From the NCBI RefSeq assembly GCF_965638725.1, contig NC_134960.1, forward strand, positions 7,194,501-7,258,500: a DNA stretch of 64,000 nucleotides, read 5' to 3'. This DNA is from Aptenodytes patagonicus (lineage: Eukaryota > Chordata > Aves > Sphenisciformes > Spheniscidae). The notes beneath the pieces were generated by a model. That model ran no database searches. It was given only the letters and a program-made list of their open reading frames with translations, and was not told the origin of the DNA. Each line of letters opens with the position of its first letter. The first letter of the stretch is position 1. The position numbers and the translations under genes are program-made. Shown here piece by piece: positions 44,401 to 56,300 of this stretch.

Positions 44401-47012
44401 CAGTGTGGGCATCAGGAGGTGAGTGTCAGAGCATCGCTGACAGCTCCTCGGGTCATCACAGCCCTTCCTGTCTGTCACGTGGCATCTGGAGACACTGTTG
44501 TCCCAGTCTGGCTGGGGCTGCTTTGCTGGCCCCGTTGCCCAGACAGCCTGGCCAGGCCACTTGTACTCGGGAGCCCTTGCCCTTGGAGGGCAGCCTGCAC
44601 ATTGTCCCCTCTCCCTGCCCTGGCCAGGCGAGAGGAGCAGTACATGCTGGGGCACACGTGCCATCACTCCCGAGCCCTCCGGCCCCAGAGAGACACAGGG
44701 AGGACCAGCCATGGGGCTGTGTGGTTCCCTCCTGCCTGCAGACCGGCCAGGTCCCCTCACCTTCATTGGCGGCGGAGGCTGGGCACTGCAGCACGAGCAC
44801 TGTCCTGGGGGCTGTACGTGGGGCTGGCTCTGCTCCCCTGGGAACGCCCAGGTGCAGTTTATCCCTCCTCTGTGGTTTGCCCAAGGGCTGCCTTGACACG
44901 GGTCCCCCAGCCCTGCCTGTGCCTGCCGGCAGCTACGCCACTAGGGCACACTGCTGCCTGTCTCCACACCCTCCCATGCCTCCGGTACCACCGCCGCACC
45001 AACGGGCTCGACTCTCCACCAAATCCTGCAGGCACCAGGGCCACTCACCGCTCTCCCGCTCTCCTGGGGAAACCCCTGTGCTTCAACAGTGACAATCTCG
45101 AACTCCGAGGAGGATCCCTGCAAGGGGAGGCAGCCAGGTCAGGTCTCCCCAGAGAATGGCAACCCAGGATGCCCACTGCACAGAGGCGGGGACTGCCGGG
45201 AGGAGCACAGCAAGGAAGCTGACCCCTCCCTTTCAGATTTATCCCCGTTTCTAGAGGCTAAAGGCTGCCTCCTTTTGCTTTAACTAGATGGAGAGTCTCT
45301 CCCTCCAGCCATGCCAGCATCAGCTCTCGCATTCACCGGACTCACACTTGGAGGAGATTTCCGTGCTTCCGTGTCTGGCTGGGTGCTACCTGGGGCAGCC
45401 TGTGTGGAGCTGGGATCAGGGCCGACGGCTGTGGAAAGGGGAGAGGACATAGCAATGAGCCTTTTGGAGAACAGGGCCTCTCCCCACCTGGCACGGGGAT
45501 GCAGAGAGCAGACACCCTGTGAGGTTGGGCACCGATGGGTGGTTTCAACCCCAGCTATGGGGACGGGACAGAAACCTCCCTCCAGGAGAAGGGAGGACGG
45601 CAGTGGTTTGATACACTCCAGAGATGACAGGGCTGCAAGAAACCTTCACGAAAGACTCCTTCACACCCTCTCCCTTCCCGAGCTCAGGATCCTGAGCCAT
45701 CAGGTTATCCCTCCCCAGCGAGCCTCGTGTCTCCTACCTCCGGTTTCCACCAGGTCCTCCAAGGAAGATGATGCCATCAGCATTTTGTTGTCCTTCACAA
45801 GGTCCTCCGCCTTCTGCCGCAGCTTGGATGCCTCCACCTGAGACTCCTCCAGCAGCTCTCCTGTTGTGGGCAACAGAAGGATGCTCACCCTCCTTCCCCA
45901 AGTGCCTGCCCTGTGGCAGCCCCATCCACCAACACCAAGTCCCCTGCTTGGGTGGAGAAGTGCCCAGCGTGGTCCTTCTTCATCCAGAAAGAACTTTTCT
46001 TGGCCAAATCCAACGGCAAAGCTATACCAGTGGCACACTGGCTGCACAGTCCCCCATGCTGACACACAGGGGACTGGTTACGGGAGGCAGCAGGGCAGCA
46101 CCGCATCTCTCAGAGGTCTCCTTCGCTTCCCAGAAGAGCCAAATTTCAGCTTAGGTGGTGGACCTAGGGGTCCAGCCTGCTCGCTTTGAGGTCTGGCACC
46201 AGCAATGCAATCCTCTCCCCACCCCGGGCAGCTGCTCCCACATCAGTAGGTCCCGGTCCCAGGTAGGGGCACGGTGATACGACAGGAATCACGAGGCAGG
46301 TGGAAATTCGGCTGCAGAAGCGGGACTCGAAAGTGGAAGCTGGGTCACGAGACCGAAAACAAAACCAGGGGTGGGTGGGGGAAGGCAGCCAAGGAGGACA
46401 AAGGGGGTGGCGCGACTCAGCTGGGGCATTTCAATGCCAGCACATCCCTGCCACCGTGGGGAGCATCAAAAGCCAGGGTCTTTGAGCAGCACCCGGGAAA
46501 AGCCCCTGACCCAACAGGGTTTGTGGGAGGTGAGGGCTTTCATCAAAGGCAGAACAGATCCTGGCACCTGCGACCTGCCACTGCAGGACTCCAGGAAGCT
46601 GACCTTGCTCCATCACTTGCCTTTTTTCAGCCATTTATCCCACTGTAAAGCACCCCAGGAGTTCAGCAAAAGCCTTGCTCCCTCTGCACCCCTGTGTGAA
46701 AAAGCCCAGACATCCTGCTCAACCCCCAGGACAGGGAGAGCTTTACTACTGCCCCAGTGCCAAGACCCCCAGCTTCTTATAGCACCCTTCCTAAATAGAG
46801 CAAGAAACACCCAGGCTCGGTGGGCACAGGCTGAGCTGCCCCAAAGGCAAACCTCATCCTCCAGCCACGCAGCAGTTACCGATAGACTTGATCCCCTGCA
46901 TCTTCTCCTTCAGCCGAGTATTCTCCTCCACCAGCCGCTCAAAGGCTGTGGATCCATTCTCCTCTGTCCCCCCGCCGGGGTCATAGATGCGGTAGGGTCC
47001 TCTCCCTTCCAT
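38418..47012 (-). CDS. TNIP1: TNIP1 (ABIN1), ubiquitin-binding A20 partner
   Basis: Seventeen coding exons on the minus strand: 46880-47012, 45738-45860, 45346-45428, 45049-45117, 42303-42494, 42008-42102, 41847-41928, 41526-41615, 41213-41278, 40920-41051, 40709-40837, 40337-40459, 39901-40026, 39501-39581, 39148-39342, 38810-38900, 38418-38443. Phases close to about 611 aa (human 636). The eighth exon may start 3 nt earlier (tandem CAG acceptor). Landmarks: start MEGRGPYRIYDPGG; RLASKVHKNEQRTS; the AHD1 coiled coil (about 270-345, LLEVNKQWDQHFRATKQ); the UBAN ubiquitin-binding coiled coil (about 380-460, QREYQEKEIQRLNKALEEAL, then EEDFQRERSDRERMNEEK); and a Pro/Tyr-rich tail. The protein binds polyubiquitin and A20 (TNFAIP3) to restrain NF-kB and death signalling in the cytosol (family knowledge). 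The last exon is the weakest call: the frame ends EQAGPRLP, unlike the human tail. Confidence 0.95.
42234..42259 (+). repeat. A-rich homopolymer tract in TNIP1 intron
   Basis: Fifteen A, GG, then nine A, followed by seven or so G. It lies 44 bp from the exon ending at 42303, on its donor side. This is simple sequence with no evident role. Confidence 0.8.
42862..43323 (+). mobile_element. Solo LTR of an endogenous retrovirus, ERVK-like
   Basis: A 462-bp LTR begins TGTGGAGG and ends CTCCGACA, flanked by perfect 6-bp duplications CTCCCC (42856-42861 and 43324-43329). A 6-bp duplication fits class II (ERVK/alpharetrovirus-like) integration. U3 carries three AGCGCGTG boxes at exactly 43-bp spacing (43092, 43135, 43178). 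A TATA box (TATATAAA) lies at 43201-43208, and AATAAA at 43225-43230 marks the R region, followed by U5. No internal retroviral genes are present, so it is a recombined fossil. It lies in the TNIP1 intron between exons 45049-45117 and 42303-42494, antisense to TNIP1. The exact duplications suggest moderate to young age. Confidence 0.9.
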
Positions 47013-47021
47013 GCCCGCCAT

Positions 47022-47048
47022 TCAGTTGCCTACCTCCCAGATGGGCAT
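47022..47048 (-). other. Upstream ORF in TNIP1 leader, stop abutting an in-frame AUG
   Basis: The TNIP1 start exon begins after the acceptor CAG at 47053-47051. Two bases in, an ATG opens an eight-codon frame (MPIWEVGN) whose TGA ends at 47022. The next base starts another ATG (47021-47019), which is in frame with TNIP1 three codons before the conserved start (MAG-MEGRGPY). The conserved ATG at 47012 has G at -3 and +4, the best Kozak context of the three, so I used it as the CDS start. Confidence 0.75.
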
Positions 47049-47050
47049 CC

Positions 47051-50000
47051 CTGCAAGGCAACGGAGCACAGCGTCACGTTCCTCTGGCCCCGGATGGCGC
47101 CGCGGTCCCCTGGTCCCAACCGTGCAGGGGTCCAGGGTGCCACACCAACAGAGGCAGGGCTGCCTCGCTGCTTGCCAGCTGGAGAAGTGTCCCAGGTGAA
47201 GGCACTTCCCCCTCCAGCCCTGCTTGGGGTGAACATGCCGGGGTGACTCACGGCCATGAGAAGTGTCACGCGAGGAGGCATCACCAGCACCCCCACCCGA
47301 GGCCAGTTCTCACCCCTGCAGGGCGCGGGAATCCCCAAGGAGGTTGCAGCCGCTTGCCCCTGCATCCCAGTGGGGATGGAGACCCCAGTCCAGGAGCATC
47401 CACCCACACCAGCGCGGACCCGGGCACCGTCACCGAAGCACCCCGCTCACCGCAAGATATTTTTGGGGGGCAGAAAGGGTTGCGGGGGGCTGTTTGGGGA
47501 GGGGCAGTGTCTGCAGCTGCAAAAGCCTTAACCCACAGCCAATGGACTGTACGGGCAGCACCAGGGCGGGGTAGACAAGCCCCAGCAGCCAGGCAGAGAC
47601 CTGCTCTGCCCTCCGGCTCAGCCAGAGAAACTGGCTGCCAACGGCATGGCTTCCCGAATCGGGACACGGGGAACAGCCAGGCATGCGCCAGGCTGGGAGC
47701 AAAGTACGAGGAGAAGAAACACCCGCTCGCAGCGTGCTATTTGCTTTTTTAATTCCTTGCATTCGTGGGTGGCCCATGGCCTCCCTCCTGCTGAGGTCTG
47801 GCCTGGGGATGGCCGGGCAGCATCCCAGCCCCAGCTCTCACCCATCTCCTGGGGGTGATAAAGCAGCTGCTGTGAATTATGGCCCAACTTATGAAAAATA
47901 CCACCCCCCGCCCCACCAGCTCGCTACAAAGCTGGGCAGCATGGCAGCTGAGACAGCCCTGGGGGTGATGCCAGCCTGAGCTGGGGCGCTCTCTGCAGTG
48001 CCAGCTGCCGGGGGGCACCACGGGAGGCACCCGTGGGCACGCCCAAGCGCTCTTCCACCCAGCCAAGGCAGCTGGGCGCTCGTGAGCAGGAGGGAGCCAA
48101 GGGGGGACCATTTTGAAAGAGGAAGGGGGGAAGCCTGTACCCGAAACCGTCTCGACCTCAGACTAATGCTCATGCCACGAGTGATCCGGGCTGATCACCG
48201 GTTTAGGTGACCTGCCTGCCAGGGAGCAGCAGGGACTTTCCAGATGACAATTGCCACCTGGCAGCACCCGCAACTGGAGCGGCAATTAACGCCTGCCTTG
48301 GCGGCAGGTAATTATGCACGGCCTCAGCAGCAGTCTGCTTTTGGGAGATGCATCTGTCGTAGGTCTCACCTTCCTCCTGCTTTGCGGGTACTGCCAAGCC
48401 CCCCATCGCCCACAACCCCAAGAAGGAGCCGGCAGCCCCGTCCCAAGCAGCTGGAGGTGGTGACCACCGGGAGCTGCCCAGCTGCAGGGCGGGCTGGGCG
48501 GCAGCTATTTCTGGAGCCCATAGCAGCTGAAAGGAAGCTGCAGAAGAACCAGGGCAGTTTCTGTGCCGCGGGTCCCAGCACCGGGCAGCATCGCCACAGC
48601 CGGTACAAAATCACCGCTGGCTCCCCGCCGCGGGACGAGGAAAACTCCCCAGGCAGACCTGCTGGTGGGCAGGACGGAGCCCAGCATGGCAGGGTGGCAT
48701 GCATGTGGCCTGGGGACCCAGTGGCACCTCCATCGCAGGGAAATGCCATCGCCTATGGCCACGCTACCTGCCTGGCCAGCCCGGTAGAGGACAGGGACAA
48801 TGCCACAGGCAGGCTGGGGAGCTGAGGCTTTCTCACCAGCATCTGGTCACCATGCGCTGCTCCAGATCCAAACCTGGGGCTCTGGGAGGAGCTGGTTAGC
48901 AAAGTGATCTTACAGCGAGCATCTCACGGGGCGTCCGTGTCCTCTGCCAGGACAAACCCAGGTCTGGGTCGGGGAAGGTGGGGACAAGCTGGCCTCTCAC
49001 ATGGCATCCTTCCCCCGTGCAGCTTTGCAGCAGCCTGAAATACCAGCCCCCATTTTCTTTGCACTCCAGACCCCAAACTGGTCGGTTTTTCACCTCGCCC
49101 TGTGGCACATGTGCAGGAGGTCCCCTACCCCTGTGCATCTCTGCCCGCAAAGCAACACGGCACCAAACACCCAAACCCAAGCTGCGCTGACCACCTTGCC
49201 CACCAGCAGAGCTCACCCACAGCAACCCCATATTCTTCCAGATGGATGGAGCCACTGAAAGCCTCTGCTGTTCCCAGTTCTCATGGTTTTATCAAGGATT
49301 TTTCTACCCAAGGTCTGCACCCCACCAGGCAGATGGCAGCAGAGGGGTCGCTGGAGCTGTTTTCAAACAGCAGCCAGGGAGAGGAACTGAACTATCCCCA
49401 GCTGACAGAAGCACAGACCAGCCATGAATTCACCAGCAAACAAGACCCAGCAAGAGGGAAGGGCTTCCGCAACATCTGAGCCCATCGCCAGGGTCAGGGC
49501 AGGGTTGCCCAAGGTGGAGGAACAGCCCCATTTCTGCAAGGAGCCACTGGGACTGAGCTGTCACCCTGAGGACAGGACCCTGGACCAGGTCACTGTTCCC
49601 AGTCCTGGTTTGTTTTTTCCCCTTAGAGTTCTGAAAGGTGAGATTTGCAGTGGAAAACCTCATGTTTCAATAAAAACACCAGGGGAGGAGAGAAAGGACT
49701 ATAGATGAGCACCTAACAATGGTTAGAAACGCAAAGAAAACAAGACTAACACAAGCTCCAGAAGAAACCACCAAACCACCAGAAAACACCTCTCTTTTTG
49801 CCAATCAACAGTTTCTAAGATAATCTAATGGTGTTTCACAGCCCCGGGGGTTGAGGGCCGGCCACGGACCGTGGCTGCCTGGGTATAGCTCACCATCTCT
49901 GTGCCCAGCCGCCAGCAGAGGCTGCCAGACACCGCGGTCACCCGTGGGCGTTGCTGGTTGCAAGCGAGGCACCGAGACCTTTAGGTAGTAAATTTTTATG

Positions 50001-52991
50001 ACAACTCAGCAAAAGGAGAGAATGAGAGAGTGAGAGGGCAGGGGAGACTCCCAGGGGAAGACGAAAGCAGGGTGCTATTTAAATAGCTGCGCTGCAGCTT
50101 GGGAGCGAGCTGGCACCGTGTAGCCGTGGCCAGACTGTTCCCCGCTGTCACCCAGGAAGACATGCATCACTGCCATGGCCACCAGCACTGCAGCCATCGC
50201 TGCACTGGCCATGCAGAAGGAAACAGTTCCTGCTTTAAAATTAATTAACAGCTGAAGACACAAAGGTGGAGGACGCGAATCCCGCGCAGCGAATGGGCTG
50301 GCACCGCTGGCAGTTTGCTTTCGGCAGCGAGCCCCAGGGTGGAGACCAGCCTGCCAAAGCCATGGGCTTGCCAGCCCATCAATTCCCATCCCATGATTCA
50401 ATGGTGGGGGCTCGGCCCAGCCCTTAGGAGAATGGGGTTTTCCTTACCCTGGCGTGCAACATTCCCAGGAAGTCTCCTCCCCACCAGGATCCCACAAGGC
50501 GAAAGCAAATTCCTGCAGGCTGCCAGCATCGGTTTCCCATGACTGGGGCTGCCGGGCCCCCGGCATCCCTCCTCCTCAGAGGAAAAGCAAAAGCCACTCA
50601 AGATAGACACTATGGAGGGATTTTTTTGTTTAATCATTTTAGTGGAATTCGACAAAATGCCACAGTCCCCAGCCTGGTGTCTTTTCCTCTCCACAGCTCT
50701 AGCAGCTCCCCAGCTCCAGGGACAACCATTCCTGGGCTGCTGGGCTAGTCTCATTTGCAGGGAAGCAAAAGCAGAGCTGGCTTTAGGAGGAAGCAATAAT
50801 AAGGAGAGTTCCTGGGCACTGCAATCCAGAAAACTGGACTCTCTGGGCCGGGAGTAACAAAAGAAGAGGAAAGCAGGCATTGCAAGACTCGGGTCTCAAA
50901 GGGAAAAGTCTGAACCTCCACTTGAAGCATTTTTCTTCCCAGCCTGGGCAGCTGCAGAGAGAGGGTGGGAAAGGCAAGAGCCCCATCCGAAACACAGCAG
51001 ATGTTACAGATGTGCTCTAGCCAGAAATCCTACCCTTGCCTGAGAAACCCACCTCCCGCAGAGGCTTCACAAAACAACCTGCTTCCGATGAGGTTGCTTA
51101 CAAGGAAAATAAAGCATTTCCCCATTCAGAGCCAGGTTTACAAACATGGGTAATCACACGCAGCTGCAGAGCTCCTCACCACGGGTCCAAGCTCTGGCAT
51201 GGGCAGAACAGGCAGCCAGACTTGGTGGTGGTGCTCCCCTGGGCAGCACGGTGGTGTTTTACGCGAGACTCTGTTTTCTGCTGCAAAGACATCTTGCTTC
51301 ATGCTGCCTGCTCTGTTTCTTCCCCCCGCAGAGCTCAGTAGCATCATGGCTGCTTGTCACAGCACTCAAGAGCAGAGCAAGGCACAGCCACCCCTTTGGT
51401 TGCAGCTCCAGCACAACCTGGGCTACTCCTGTCCAACCTGGTGCGCTTTGGCTGGGCAACAACCAAGCAGCAGAAGACAGTAGCACTGCAAAGCTACACC
51501 AGCAAAGCTACCTCTGTCACCCAAAGTGTAAGCATTGTTGCTTTAAAACAAAATCTGCAATGCCACAGGAGTTGCCACAGGTTCAGCTTCCTCCACCCAC
51601 GAGTGTTTTGTACCAGCTGCTGGCAAGCAATGACCCACAGCCCTGTGCTAAATTGGTCTGTTTGGCATAGGTCAGGCTGAAAGGGCATCGTGGGATTTCT
51701 TGCAGAGCCAGGAACGATGCCAAAGGCTGCAAAAAGCCTCTCCTCTTTTCTTATTGCTTACTTTGCCTCGCCACAGAGACAGCTCTCAAGGACGTGCCTG
51801 GCTGGAACCTTCCTGCCTCCAGAACTCGCCCCAGCGCTCAAAGTCCGGTCTCCCGGCTCCAGCACACTTCGGCTGCCTCTGTCAGCGCTCTCAATGAAAT
51901 TTGCACTCCAAAAGAGCTTGTGGCAGCGGAACAGCTCTTACTCACCCAAGCAGATGGAAACAACGAGCTAAAGGGGAAAGGTTGCATTTGCCTCCCTGAT
52001 ACAGGGAGCAACCTGTGCCCAAGGGCACTGAGGAACGGGCCAGCCAGATCTCCAAGAGGCTGCAGGTCCCCACCGAGTCCCATCCGGAGCTATTTTCACC
52101 CAAAAGCAGGGGTGACAGGCAGCATCTTTCTCTTCTCTGCCCTCAGTGGGAGCCTTAGCCTGGAATTGAGGGAGGGGAGATGGGGAGGCAAGCTGTGCAC
52201 CACCTCCCCTAAGGAGGAGGGGAGGCTGCCATCCCCACTCTGGCTATTCCAGCCTCTGGATCCGCATCTGATGCGGACTCCTCCATCGACTGGAGGCTCC
52301 TTGGAGTGCGGCCGCCCGCAGCCCCCGGGGTGGGATCCACGCACCGACCCTGCCCGAGGGGGACCGCAAGCCCAGAAGTAGTCAGAAGACAGATGCGTGG
52401 GCCTGGGGAAACGCCGGGGTTGTGTAAGGCAGAGCAAGGGGAGGAGCGAGCCCGGGGTACGGCAGCGGGTGCGGGGCTGCCCGGCCCAAGGGAGCAGCAC
52501 CCAGAGCCCGCCCGGGCCGGTGGGCAGGAGGGACTCCCCCCAAAAGCACCCGTCTGAGCCCCTCTCCTCTCCTCTCCTCCCCCGGGCACTGCCACCGCCG
52601 GGGAGCCCAGGCTCCCCTGCAACCACCCTGCCCTTTCGGGAGCGGCGAGGGGAGCCGGCAGCCCCTGTCCTGCCCCGAGAGAGGGGAGACTGAGGCACGG
52701 CACGACTATCGCGACAAGCCCGCAGCATCCGGGCCGGCCTCAGAGCAGGTCCCCGGGGGACGGCGCGGCCCCGGCCCCCTCCAGGGCTTCACCTCGGCCG
52801 CCCGCGGAAACCAACAGCCCGGGAACCGGCCAGATACGGCCAACGCGCAGCCCCGAGCCCCGCCAGCCCCTCCCAACCGCCGGGACCCCTCGCTGGGGCG
52901 GCGCGACCCGGTGCCCAGGCGCCATCCCCGGTGCCCGAGGCAGGACCCTTCTCCCCAAGGGCGGCGGGCCCCCGTACCGCTCCGAGCTCAC
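47051..52991 (-). other. TNIP1: TNIP1 intron 1
   Basis: A 5.9-kb intron between the noncoding first exon and the start exon. No coding exon of another gene was recognised on either strand, and no clear mobile element was found. A pyrimidine-rich (CTCCT)n stretch at about 52560-52580 and high GC content mark the edge of the promoter CpG island. Alternative noncoding TNIP1 exons could lie here but cannot be seen by eye. Confidence 0.6.
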
Positions 52992-53110
52992 CTGCCAGTG
53001 CGCCCCCGAGGCGGGGCAGGGCGGGGCGGGGCAGGTACTGGTACTGGTACTGGTACTGGTGCCGCTCCCGGTACCGCTCCGCTCCGCCGCCAGTACGGGA
53101 GGAAGCGGGG
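52992..53110 (-). other. TNIP1: TNIP1 noncoding exon 1
   Basis: A strong donor on the minus strand (CTGGCAG|GTGAGC) ends an exon at 52992. It lies directly downstream of GC boxes and a kB site in a CpG island, which suits the noncoding first exon that TNIP1 needs (its start exon opens with a splice acceptor). The 5' limit near 53110 is an estimate. Confidence 0.6.
53034..53060 (+). repeat. (GGTACT)4 hexanucleotide repeat
   Basis: Four GGTACT units and a partial fifth lie within the inferred first exon of TNIP1, beside GGGGCGGGGCGGGG Sp1-type boxes. Related GGTACC and CAGTAC motifs lie just beyond. Confidence 0.85.
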
Positions 53111-53136
53111 CGGGGGGGGGCAGCGGTTCCGCCCTC

Positions 53137-53147
53137 GGGAAATTCCC
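53137..53147. promoter_or_regulatory. TNIP1: NF-kB site, TNIP1 promoter
   Basis: GGGAAATTCCC is a perfect, palindromic match to the kB consensus, about 145 bp upstream of the TNIP1 exon 1 donor. TNIP1 is known in mammals to be induced by NF-kB and to feed back on it, so this site is probably functional. Being symmetric, it could also serve plus-strand transcription. Confidence 0.8.
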
Positions 53148-53170
53148 AGCCTGACGGACAGGCGCCGCAG

Positions 53171-53200
53171 CCAATCGGCGCGGCGCGGAGGGTATAAATA
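53171..53200 (+). promoter_or_regulatory. CCAAT box and TATA box facing away from TNIP1
   Basis: CCAAT at 53171-53175 and TATAAATA at 53193-53200 lie on the plus strand, with initiation expected near 53220-53230. TNIP1 is on the opposite strand, so the TATA box suggests a divergent transcript. The CCAAT box can act in either direction. Confidence 0.5.
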
Positions 53201-53233
53201 AGGAGGGCGGGGAGAAGCGATGAGCGGCCTGTT

Positions 53234-53317
53234 ATGGTAGGGCGGCTGCTGTTTGTGCTGCTGTCCCTTCTGGGTTCCCTGGGGCTGCGCGGGGTCCCGC
53301 GGACCTCCCCGGCATAG
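53234..53317 (+). other. Short signal-peptide-like ORF downstream of the divergent TATA box (doubtful)
   Basis: A 27-codon frame (MVGRLLFVLLSLLGSLGL, then RGVPRTSPA and a stop) begins 34 bp after the TATA box. It has a basic N-terminus and a Leu-rich hydrophobic core like a signal peptide. The Kozak context is poor (T at -3, G at +4), an ATG at 53220 opens a six-codon frame ahead of it, and no good donor splits it. No family is recognised. It may be chance in a GC-rich divergent transcript. Confidence 0.2.
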
Positions 53318-56300
53318 TGGGGCCCTGGGGGTGGAAAGAGCCTGCCTTCGCCTTAGGGGGGGTTCCGCTCGTTGGGGAGCGGCAGACCCGAGGCCAGCAG
53401 AGGCTCCCCTGGTTTATCGAGAGACAAAATGGCGGGGCCGAGGGGAGGGCAGGGCCCGGCCGCGGCGCCTTCCTGCCGGGGGGGGCGGAGGAAGCCCCTT
53501 GCACCCCCGGTGCCGCTTGTGGGGTGCAGCCGGGTTGGGGTGTGGAGGAATAGCTGAGGGGAGGCTGTGCTGAAGAGATGCCGGGTCCTCGGCCGCTTTG
53601 GCAGGTGGGCTGCGGCAGTCCCAGGCTCACCCCTCAGCCCCGGGTGCCCTGGGAAGGAGGCTTGTGTACTCCCACTGGCCCGCTGAGGCTTACCAGATCT
53701 TTCCTCCTTGGCGGCTGAGGCAGGGAGAATTCCCCACTGAGCCTGTGTCTCTGAGTTAACGTTACACAAGGAAGTTACACCCCCCAGCTGGAGTGTTTAT
53801 TATCGGGGATCCTTCTCCTCTATGCTGCTACTTTGATTATTGTGCATTTGTTAACAGAAATCAGCCAGAGGAGCAGGAACCACAGGGAATGCCTTCTGGT
53901 TTCACATAGCTCTTTGGGACTTGTTCCATAGCTACCTGATTCTCCTGTTGGTTTTGCTACAAGGAAGGTGGGGTTTTTTTATATATATATATAAACTAAC
54001 AAACCAGAAGCAAAGAAAGCCTGCTGTAAACAGACATGCTGCTTGCTCTCTGCACTCCTGACATTTTCTCCTTTCTGTAGGTGACTGCTACTGGGCTTGC
54101 GAAGGTGTCCTTCACTGGCAATCGTGCTGTTTCCAGCTGTCCCAGTCCTGGCTTCCTACTCAGTTCAGGCAGTTCCACTGCTTCTTGGCGATTTGATGGT
54201 TTTTTGGGTTGTAAAAATTAAAAAAAACAAACTCCTTTCCCTGACTGCCCTTCACTCCAACCAGGACATCGCCCTGGCAGCCTGGCTGGGTTATGAGACA
54301 GCTCAGCAGGTGCTGGGATCCCGACATGCTCTTTTGGCTGTGCTCGTGTCCGAGGTCTCAACTGGGGACGAGACAGCAGGACCCCACACACAGGCAACAT
54401 CTTCCCTTTTGTTCCCCAAAGGGCTTGTTTCACCCCAGAGGCCCAGTGCTATTCTGTAAACCCTTGGAAAACCTGGCTTTGAAGCTAAATGCAGTCCCAC
54501 AGAACCAGAAAGCATCTTGTTTATAAGATAATGTCTCAGCCTGCAAAAAATAGCCAAAACCTGCTCTATTTCTGTGAGGAGAGGAGGGGGGTGGCATGGT
54601 TCAGCTTCGCAGCGCTCCGGGCTGACAGCTGAAAAGCTGCCCGCCTTCCCCTTGCTCTGTCTTGGGCACGCTCGCACCGAAAAAAAGCATTGCTCTACTC
54701 ACCCGGCCGGGTCCCGGGGGGGTGAGAGCCCTTTGGGCCAGGCGCTCTCCAGCTGCGATCCCCAAATGCAGGAAGGCCGGCCCAGCTGAGCTTACTTTTA
54801 GGCATGGAGAAGGGGAATTCCCCATGATGGAGGTCCCAGACAGCCTCTGTGTGGTTTTGATAGAGAGCCAGGCACCACTTAAAGGGCTCTCCTGTGCTGT
54901 TCCTTCCAGGGGCCATGTCAGGTATTAGTCAGCAAAAGGAGGGGGGGGGGGGGGGGGCTGTCGTGGAGGCTGTGATTCACTTTTGGACAACCGGAGAGCC
55001 TGGTTACATCATTCTCCTTGCCTGGTTTCTGAGCGACTTCACGGGGTTTGCAAACATGTCATGCTTCTCCCCAGGGAAACTGCTGTGTCTTGCGAGAGGC
55101 ATTGTCATTGTCCCACGCGTGTTTCCATCCCGTTCTCGTCCATCTCTGGAGTCGGAACAGGATGCGTGTTCCCAGGGAAGCAGGGAAGAGCTGGCTCTGC
55201 TGGTGGAGCTGGACAGGTGATGGTGTGCCAGGGTTGCAGGTAGTCCCTAGAAACCATCCACCAAGACAACTGATGGTCAGAACCAAGGCTGGAGCCAGCT
55301 GGTGCTGGAATAAACACCAAACATTTAAGTGTTTCTATTTTACAGAGGCTGATTCCAGCTCCCCAGCTCCTCGCCAGCAGGCACAAAGTTGTACCTGGCA
55401 GGGTGTTAGTCTACACTTGCTGGGTGTGAACTGCACACTAAAGCGCCTTGCTTTAGTCAGGCTGGTTCGGGTGGTAGGAGCGTGGGTGCTTGGCAGGAGG
55501 GGTGAGGAGCCATGGGGTCTGGGGCCTGCCTGCAGCCTAGGTACCCATGGAGGTGGTCGGTCGATGGCGTGCTCTCACCCAATGCCTCTTCACCTCTCTA
55601 GCCAGCTGCTCTTTGTGTTTCTACCTGAGGTTGCCAGCTCGGGCTGGCGCAAGCGCCAGGACGAATTTCGCTATGAAAACCAAAGACTTTTGGTCCCGTT
55701 GGTCTTTCCTCATTCCTTCGGTCCTGCCGTGCTCCCAGGAGAGAAAACTCACCTGACGGCAGCTGTGATTCATGAGCATGCCTGCGTGGCTGTGAAGATG
55801 TGTTCATAGCTGACACTTTTACATACTAGGGTTTTTTTGGCACAGAGGGTTGGGTTCAGCACCTTCAGTGGAGGCTTGTTTGTGTGAAGGCACCCTGATA
55901 TTGCTTCCACGTTTGCGGCACTGCTGCAGGAAATGGGGTGAGAAGGAGCACAGACTGCGGGTGGGGGTGGCGGAGCTCTCCTGTCCTTTGCTCCTGCTTG
56001 TTTTGCTTCAGGACTAGCTTCCTCCATGTTGACCCCACTCAGGGGTGAGCAGGGCGGGCTTTGTGCGTGTCTGGTGGTGCGAATCCTGAGTGGAAATGGC
56101 TCAGCAGCCCCAGGCGCCCAGTAAATCCACCTGCCCTCAGTGCTGCTGGGTGAACAGAGCACATTTCAATCCTAATGGGGTGATGGGGCGCAGTGCCGGG
56201 GAGCTGGCCCCAGAGCAAGGCGGGAGCAGAGGGGCAGCTGCAGAGCAGGCGGTGGGTGCAGCTGGTTTGGCACAGCACCCCGGGGCCGCTCGTGGGCTTA

